Shown one piece after another: positions 6,731-9,800 of a DNA stretch of 9,800 nt. This stretch comes from Gemmatimonadota bacterium. Its GTDB lineage: Bacteria > Latescibacterota > UBA2968 > UBA8231. The notes beneath the pieces are model-generated. The model ran no database searches. It was not told the origin of the DNA and saw nothing but the letters and a program-made list of their open reading frames with translations. Positions within the stretch are counted from its first letter, which is position 1. Every line of letters starts with the position of its first letter. A program made the position numbers and the translations under genes. The DNA lies in the NCBI GenBank assembly GCA_009845645.1, contig VXZF01000093.1, positions 1 through 9,800 on the forward strand, written 5' to 3'.

Positions 6731-6982
6731 ATGGTAACGGTTACTTTTGAACTACCAGAAGATGTGCTTTCGTCGGTGCGAAAAGATCCCGACCATTTCA
6801 CCCAAGAGTTGCGTTTGGCTGCCGCTGTGAAATGGTACGAGATGGGGCTAGTCTCCCAAAGCCGAGCAGCCGAAATTTCGGGTCTATCCCGCAGTGAATT
6901 CATCTCAGCACTAGGCCGATTCGAGGTCTCTATATTCCAGTACAATATGGACGAAATAGCGGAGGAAGTGAACCGTGAGTGA
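6731..6982 (+). CDS. UPF0175-family protein (likely antitoxin)
   Basis: This 83-residue protein fits UPF0175, small proteins found beside PIN-like DUF3368 toxins and thought to act as antitoxins or DNA-binding regulators. Visible are the N-terminal strand VTVTFELPEDVL (2-13), a helix LRLAAAVKWYEMGLVSQSRAAEI, and the HTH-like SGLSRSEFISALGRFEVSIFQY (50-71), with the ending MDEIAEEVNRE. The length is normal and the frame intact. A strong AGGAGA lies 7 bases before the ATG. A partner toxin gene normally overlaps the 3' end; here a GTG overlaps by 8 bases but reads only VSEGWKP before a stop, so the partner is missing. It sits between two decayed hicBA pairs. Confidence 0.85.
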   Translation: MVTVTFELPEDVLSSVRKDPDHFTQELRLAAAVKWYEMGLVSQSRAAEISGLSRSEFISALGRFEVSIFQYNMDEIAEEVNRE

Positions 6983-7033
6983 AGGTTGGAAACCTTAAAC
7001 GACAGGTACATTCGCTCGCCACTTATCGGCGAC
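6975..7033 (+). pseudogene. possible remnant of a DUF3368-type (PIN-like) toxin gene
   Basis: At the expected position for the UPF0175 partner, GTG at 6975 overlaps the upstream stop by 8 bases and begins VSEGW, similar to the usual first residues of DUF3368 proteins (often a short polar start, a Trp, then VVNASP). After five codons the match ends. In the next frame, bases 6986-7033 read LETLNDRYIRSPLIGDA and then stop, which could be a C-terminal scrap joined by an internal deletion. The identity is weak; this could also be ordinary intergenic DNA. Confidence 0.3.
6982..6996 (+). repeat. short perfect hairpin after the UPF0175 gene
   Basis: AAGGTT-GGA-AACCTT is a perfect 6-bp stem with a 3-base loop, starting on the last base of the UPF0175 stop codon. 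There is no T-run after it, so it is at best a weak pause or mRNA 3'-end structure. Confidence 0.35.
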
Positions 7034-7052
7034 GCATGAGAAGGAGAGGCAG

Positions 7053-7327
7053 ATGAATAACCGTAAAGAGACCATTATGAGGTACAAAATTGCCCTTCAC
7101 CAATCTGACGAAGGCTATAGTGTGTCGATCCCCGGCTTTCCAGGTGTTGGTCTGAGGGAAGAATAGAAGAAGAGGCTCTCGTCAATATCGAAGCCGCCAT
7201 TCGAGAGTATCTCAGCGTCGTAGAAGACCTTTTGGAGGATGCCGAAGTCCGAGAAATCGAACTGGCTGTACAAACATGCCCAAGATTCCGGGTGTCAACC
7301 ATCTTGATGCGGTGCGAGACTCAGTGA
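7053..7327 (+). pseudogene. hicB: frameshifted hicB antitoxin gene
   Basis: From ATG 7053, preceded by AAGGAGAGG at 7041-7049, the frame reads to YKIALHQSDEGYSVSIPGFP and stops at 7166. Adding one base near 7145 restores the well-known HicB continuation PGCWSEGRIEEEALVNI, then AAIREYLSVVEDLLEDAEV and REIELAV. So a single T appears to be lost in the codons for Gly-Cys. In the restored frame the codon after ELAV, where HicB of this type usually stops 2 bases before hicA, is CAA rather than TAA. The frame then runs on over the hicA start to TGA 7325. Two independent lesions argue for real decay rather than a sequencing slip. The second start at 7077 (MRYK) is the alternative. The coding DNA is otherwise well kept, so the damage looks recent. 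Confidence 0.82.
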
Positions 7328-7347
7328 CTCTATTCGGCTTCGTCTAA
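7276..7347 (+). pseudogene. hicA: hicA toxin gene truncated beside the Rpn gene
   Basis: ATG 7276 begins MPKIPGVNHLDAVR, a good match to the start of HicA toxins of the cyanobacterial-like hicBA type, where an Ala/Glu-rich helix and GF-x-x-x-RQ-x-x-H should follow. After about codon 14 (base 7317) the frame runs into the reverse complement of the 3' end of the Rpn gene (coding DSVTLFGFV) and stops. The catalytic His region is absent, so the toxin is dead. The remainder of hicA was not found beyond the Rpn gene, so this is a truncation, not a simple insertion. Confidence 0.72.
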
Positions 7348-8241
7348 CAGGTGCCTAAAGGCTTCTAGGCTCAGCACCTGTATGGCCGCTCTGTGCAACT
7401 GCTTGAGGCGCTGCATATCGTCAATGGCCCCAATGCGGGTGGCCAACGGATCCGACGCGGACAGTCCAAAGCGAATCTCCAGCACGTCGAGCAAATCTTC
7501 AACGGCGCGTTCTCGGCCTCCTTGCTCGATACCTTGCTTGATACCTTGCTCGATGCCTTGCTCGATGCCCTTTTCTGTAAAATACTGCACTACCGACGAT
7601 TCGTACATGGTCGCCTCCGAGATGATGGTCGTAATCGTTTCTAATCTATACACTAAACCGCTCAGAATGGCAAGATCAGCCAGGTAATTGGCCTTGAGGG
7701 TCTCGTCCATCGGGACCTCTTGCGCCCGGTGGATACACTGGCGCAACCATGCCTCGGTATCCATCCCCGCCGGTCGCTGCATCAACGGCGCAAACGGCAG
7801 CAAGCCCATAAGGCCGCGGTCTAGGATAAGCTGACCTTCTAGTTCACTCAGCCGAATCACCTTATATTGCACCAAAACGCGGTAGCCATGTCGCTCTTGG
7901 AGATAGTGTCCCGGATCGGTGCGGCCGGCGTCGGGACGCAAATAGATGACGTTGGAATAGATCGGTAGGCCGTGCTGCTCAATGCCGCGTCCTATATAGC
8001 CGGCCATGCGATGCGGCATGGGTGGACTACTATCGGTGGTTTGAAATTCGTGATGGACCAACGCCTCCTCGTCGTTGATGCGTACGCGGATGAGGCTGTC
8101 GGTGCGGTGGGTCTCGACGGTGGGTTGCTCGGTGTCGATGACGTCGAGTACTTCGACGTCGTCTTGGTGGAGGGCGAAGCGGGCGAAGTCGTGGGGGTAG
8201 GTGTGGATGAGATGTTTGGCGATGGTATCGAATTCGGCCAT
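7330..8241 (-). CDS. Rpn-family PD-(D/E)XK nuclease / putative transposase
   Basis: This 303-residue protein belongs to the Rpn (recombination-promoting nuclease, 'PD-(D/E)XK transposase') group. The site is D48 (RTDSLIRVRI) with E65-x-Q67 in ALVHHEFQT, the E-x-Q variant usual there. A helical middle carries TLKANYLADLAILSGLVY. A GIEQ tetrapeptide repeat (about residues 225-240) leads into a DLLDVLEIRFG C-terminal helix region like that of DUF4351-type relatives. Rpn proteins are DNA endonucleases linked to RecA-independent recombination or phage defence. The start is the ATG at 8241, giving MAEFDTIAKHL; the frame continues upstream to a TTG at 8280, but that lies inside an inverted repeat. 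Its AAGG ribosome-binding site is in the stem of that repeat. The 3' end abuts truncated hicA, as if the gene arrived or rearranged there. Confidence 0.82.
   Translation of the reverse strand: MAEFDTIAKHLIHTYPHDFARFALHQDDVEVLDVIDTEQPTVETHRTDSLIRVRINDEEALVHHEFQTTDSSPPMPHRMAGYIGRGIEQHGLPIYSNVIYLRPDAGRTDPGHYLQERHGYRVLVQYKVIRLSELEGQLILDRGLMGLLPFAPLMQRPAGMDTEAWLRQCIHRAQEVPMDETLKANYLADLAILSGLVYRLETITTIISEATMYESSVVQYFTEKGIEQGIEQGIKQGIEQGGRERAVEDLLDVLEIRFGLSASDPLATRIGAIDDMQRLKQLHRAAIQVLSLEAFRHLLDEAE
7521..7568 (-). repeat. 12-bp tandem repeat (4 copies) inside the Rpn gene
   Basis: Four in-phase units, CTTGCTCGATAC, CTTGCTTGATAC, CTTGCTCGATGC and CTTGCTCGATGC on the + strand, encode GIEQ-GIEQ-GIKQ-GIEQ on the - strand. 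The array is a multiple of three, so copy change would lengthen or shorten a helical linker without a frameshift. Confidence 0.9.
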
Positions 8242-8247
8242 GAGCCA

Positions 8248-8289
8248 TGCCTTGGGTTGCGGGTGGAGTGGTACCCGCAACCCAAGGCA
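8248..8289 (-). repeat. perfect 17-bp inverted repeat hiding the Rpn ribosome-binding site
   Basis: TGCCTTGGGTTGCGGGT (8248-8264) and its exact reverse complement (8273-8289) flank an 8-base loop. On the - strand mRNA this makes a very stable GC-rich hairpin ending 6 bases before the Rpn ATG. The likely ribosome-binding site AAGG (complement of 8250-8253) is within the stem. There is no T-run, so a terminator is unlikely. This is either a translational block or an end/recognition hairpin of a mobile unit. Confidence 0.85.
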
Positions 8290-8473
8290 AGAATCGTGCC
8301 ACGGCGGCGGCTCAGAGGAAAAGAGGGGGTATGAGGCGTTGAAGTGTAGCGGAAAGGATACAGGAATGGGAAGTTGGGGACAAAAGCTGCGTAGGGTCAG
8401 GTCGTAAAATGATGGCTGAAACCGAACTGTCGCCGCTCACCCAGCGGCTGATCGATATTTCACGACTTCTCCC
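8290..8473. other. non-coding stretch with a short open frame
   Basis: No established gene lies here. ATG 8412 opens 25 codons (MAETELSPLTQRLIDISRLL and a short tail) that look like a natural protein start. It ends at a TAG (8487-8489) inside the nested palindrome, and AGG sits about 10 bases before the ATG. It could be the head of a gene cut by that palindrome, or chance. A small GCCGCT-N5-AGCGGC hairpin lies at 8432-8448. Confidence 0.3.
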
Positions 8474-8512
8474 TTATTCAACAAAATAGTTGTCAACTAA
8501 ATTGTTGAATAA
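8474..8512. repeat. 39-bp nested palindrome
   Basis: The outer arms TTATTCAACAA (8474-8484) and TTGTTGAATAA (8502-8512) are exact reverse complements. The inner arms TAGTTG and CAACTA (8487-8492, 8494-8499) are also exact and share the same centre, T8493. Only two base pairs (AA against AA) break the symmetry. It is AT-rich and has no T-tract, so it is not a usual terminator. It could be an operator (TAGTTG-N-CAACTA recalls MarR-type sites) or a mobile or recombination site. It lies 28 bases after the stop of the dehydrogenase gene. Confidence 0.8.
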
Positions 8513-8540
8513 ATCGCAAAATCTGTTTAAAAGCAGCTTC

Positions 8541-9800
8541 CTACCAATAACTCAGCGCGTCCGCAAAAATCCCCGCTAGTTCCTCGGCGTCAGCTTCCCG
8601 CGGCGAGAGCTTGGTCACTCGGTGTTGCGGTAGCGTGCCTTCGACCAGCGCTGGGATGTGCTGGCTTCCGTAGCCGAGGGCGCTGAGGCCGTTGGGTGCG
8701 CCGAGTTGGCGCATCAGCGAGACGATGCGGTCGGCTAAGATCGCGCCCGCGTCCTCGTCTTTCGCCCCGTTGCAATCGGCCCCCAAGACCTCGGCTGCCC
8801 GCAGATGCCGCTGGGGGCAAGTTGGAGCGGTAAAGCGGAAGACTGCAGGCGAGTTGACGATCACGGCAAACCCGTGTGGTACCAGCGGGTAATCGATGGC
8901 GTATCCCTCGGGCACATAGCTTTCTACCATGCCAGCCACTGGATAGGACATGCCGTGCGGCAAGTGGACGCCGGCGTTGCCAAAGCCAATGCCAGCAAGG
9001 GCTGCGGCCAAGCACATGGCGCTGCGGGCCTCGTCGTCGCTGGGGTCGGCCACGGCGCGGGGCAAAAATTGTTCCACCAACTGCAAAGCCTCCAATGCCC
9101 ACAAGTCGCTGATGGGATTCGAGCCTTGATAGGCCGGGCGCAGTTGGGGCCGGTCGGGTCGGGGCCGCTGATCGAACGGCAGGGCGGTGTACGACTCCAA
9201 GGCGTGTGAGAGCACGTCGAGGCCGGTTGAAGCGGCTACCTGCGGCGGCATGGAGCGCGTGTTGTCTGGATCGACGATGCCCAAGGTCGGGCGCATGTAG
9301 CGGTGGGCCATGCCGGTCTTGGCCTTCATCTCGACGAAATCGAAAATCGCCACGCCCGTGGTCTCGCTGCCGGTGCCAGCGGTGGTGGGAACGGCGATCA
9401 GCGGCTTGAGCGGGCCGGGCACTGGCTCCCCTCGGCCAATGGGCGCGTTGACGTAGGTGAGGAAATCGGCTGGGTACGTGGTGTACACGTTGGCGGCTTT
9501 GGCCGTGTCCATCACCGACCCTCCGCCGATGGCGACGAACCCGTCAAACCCTTGTTGGGCGAACTCAATCGCCGCCTTGAACGAGGCGTCGGTCGGCTCG
9601 ACGCGCACTTGGTCGAACAGCGCGTACTCGACGCCCGCCTCCGCAATGGCCGCCAAGGCCGTCTGCACTGGCGCTTGCTCGCGCAAATTTGGGTCGGTCA
9701 AAACCATGACCCGTTGCAGCCCCCGATCCTTGAGATCCATCCCGATCTCCTTGGTGGTGCCCGGGCCGAAGCGGATGTTGGAGGTGGCGATTTCGTAGGC
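8541..9800 (-). CDS. iron-dependent alcohol dehydrogenase, hydroxyacid-oxoacid transhydrogenase type (5' end outside window)
   Basis: 419 residues are visible; the frame is open to the right edge, so an N-terminal piece is missing. The sequence closely follows the ADHFE1 type. That enzyme oxidises 4-hydroxybutyrate to succinic semialdehyde while reducing 2-oxoglutarate to D-2-hydroxyglutarate with bound NAD. In window numbering, AYEIATSNIRFG starts the visible part, GGGSVMDTAKAAN (92-104) binds NAD, and TTAGTGSETTGVAIFD (139-154) follows. The metal ligands are D195 and H199 (GLDVLSHALESY), H282 (LPHGMSYP) and H309 (LVPHGFAV). RPAYQGSNPISD and TLPQHRVTKLSPR are hallmark stretches of this subgroup. 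The C-terminus ends ALSYW at a normal place. The ATG at 9740 is internal, since conserved residues lie before it. Exact substrates in this organism are inferred. Confidence 0.92.
   Translation of the reverse strand, partial: AYEIATSNIRFGPGTTKEIGMDLKDRGLQRVMVLTDPNLREQAPVQTALAAIAEAGVEYALFDQVRVEPTDASFKAAIEFAQQGFDGFVAIGGGSVMDTAKAANVYTTYPADFLTYVNAPIGRGEPVPGPLKPLIAVPTTAGTGSETTGVAIFDFVEMKAKTGMAHRYMRPTLGIVDPDNTRSMPPQVAASTGLDVLSHALESYTALPFDQRPRPDRPQLRPAYQGSNPISDLWALEALQLVEQFLPRAVADPSDDEARSAMCLAAALAGIGFGNAGVHLPHGMSYPVAGMVESYVPEGYAIDYPLVPHGFAVIVNSPAVFRFTAPTCPQRHLRAAEVLGADCNGAKDEDAGAILADRIVSLMRQLGAPNGLSALGYGSQHIPALVEGTLPQHRVTKLSPREADAEELAGIFADALSYW

Noticed and set aside
7521..7568. The 12-bp repeats as a CRISPR-like array
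   Set aside because: There are no spacers, the units are contiguous, and they encode an in-frame GIEQ repeat of the protein.
8242..8280. TTG start for the Rpn gene at 8280, adding 13 residues
   Set aside because: The added residues are encoded by the inverted repeat and its loop, and MAEFD at 8241 matches typical family starts.
8290..8410. Search for the missing 3' part of hicA on the far side of the Rpn gene
   Set aside because: None of the frames shows the GF-x-x-x-RQ-x-x-H pattern of HicA, and no target-site duplication was seen, so simple insertion into hicA is not supported.
8474..8512. Reading the nested palindrome as a rho-independent terminator for the dehydrogenase gene
   Set aside because: The stem is AT-rich and no T-run follows on the - strand; the next bases are GGGAGAAG.
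8590..9209. Long open frames on both strands inside the dehydrogenase gene
   Set aside because: They lie wholly within a well-matched ADHFE1-type gene and show only Arg/Gly-rich shadow composition.

Overview
The window reads as chromosomal DNA from a bacterium with a GC-rich genome (most genes are visibly G/C-rich at third codon positions). The sequence does not fix the phylum. The mix of ordinary housekeeping genes with worn-down toxin-antitoxin, restriction and Rpn-nuclease genes suggests a free-living or environmental lineage with an active accessory genome. No rRNA, tRNA, CRISPR array or complete insertion sequence was seen.

Layout from left to right: (1) the 3' end of an unidentified + strand gene (to 104); (2) a secreted protein of unknown function (144-1034); (3) on the - strand, a compact type II toxin-antitoxin operon of a Phd/YefM-like antitoxin and a PIN-domain VapC toxin (1044-1678), with a recognisable sigma70-type promoter and overlapping palindromes at the predicted start of transcription; (4) on the - strand, a nucleoside 2-deoxyribosyltransferase-like gene followed after 3 bases by glcF, the iron-sulfur subunit of glycolate oxidase; (5) divergent from these, murB (peptidoglycan precursor synthesis), whose stop codon overlaps the start of a gene encoding only the N-terminal nuclease part of a type I restriction subunit HsdR; (6) an AlbA_2/Schlafen-type protein in AT-richer DNA; (7) a run of antitoxin genes whose toxin partners are decayed or missing (6467-7347); (8) on the - strand, an Rpn-family PD-(D/E)XK nuclease gene preceded by a perfect 17-bp inverted repeat; (9) a 39-bp nested palindrome (8474-8512); (10) on the - strand, an iron-dependent alcohol dehydrogenase of the hydroxyacid-oxoacid transhydrogenase type, running off the right edge.

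The main observation is the stretch from about 4664 to 8290, which looks like a defence/toxin-antitoxin island in decay. One hicBA pair has lost DNA between hicB and hicA, leaving a 63-residue antitoxin fused by deletion to a hicA scrap. A UPF0175 antitoxin is intact, but where its toxin should start only a few codons remain. A second hicBA pair has a one-base frameshift in hicB, an apparent loss of the hicB stop, and a hicA cut off after about 14 codons beside the end of the Rpn gene. HsdR stops just before its helicase domain. In every toxin-antitoxin case the toxin is the part that is gone. By contrast the VapBC operon at 1044-1745 looks intact, including its control region.

Functional identities come from reading motifs and remembered family patterns. 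No database search was run.
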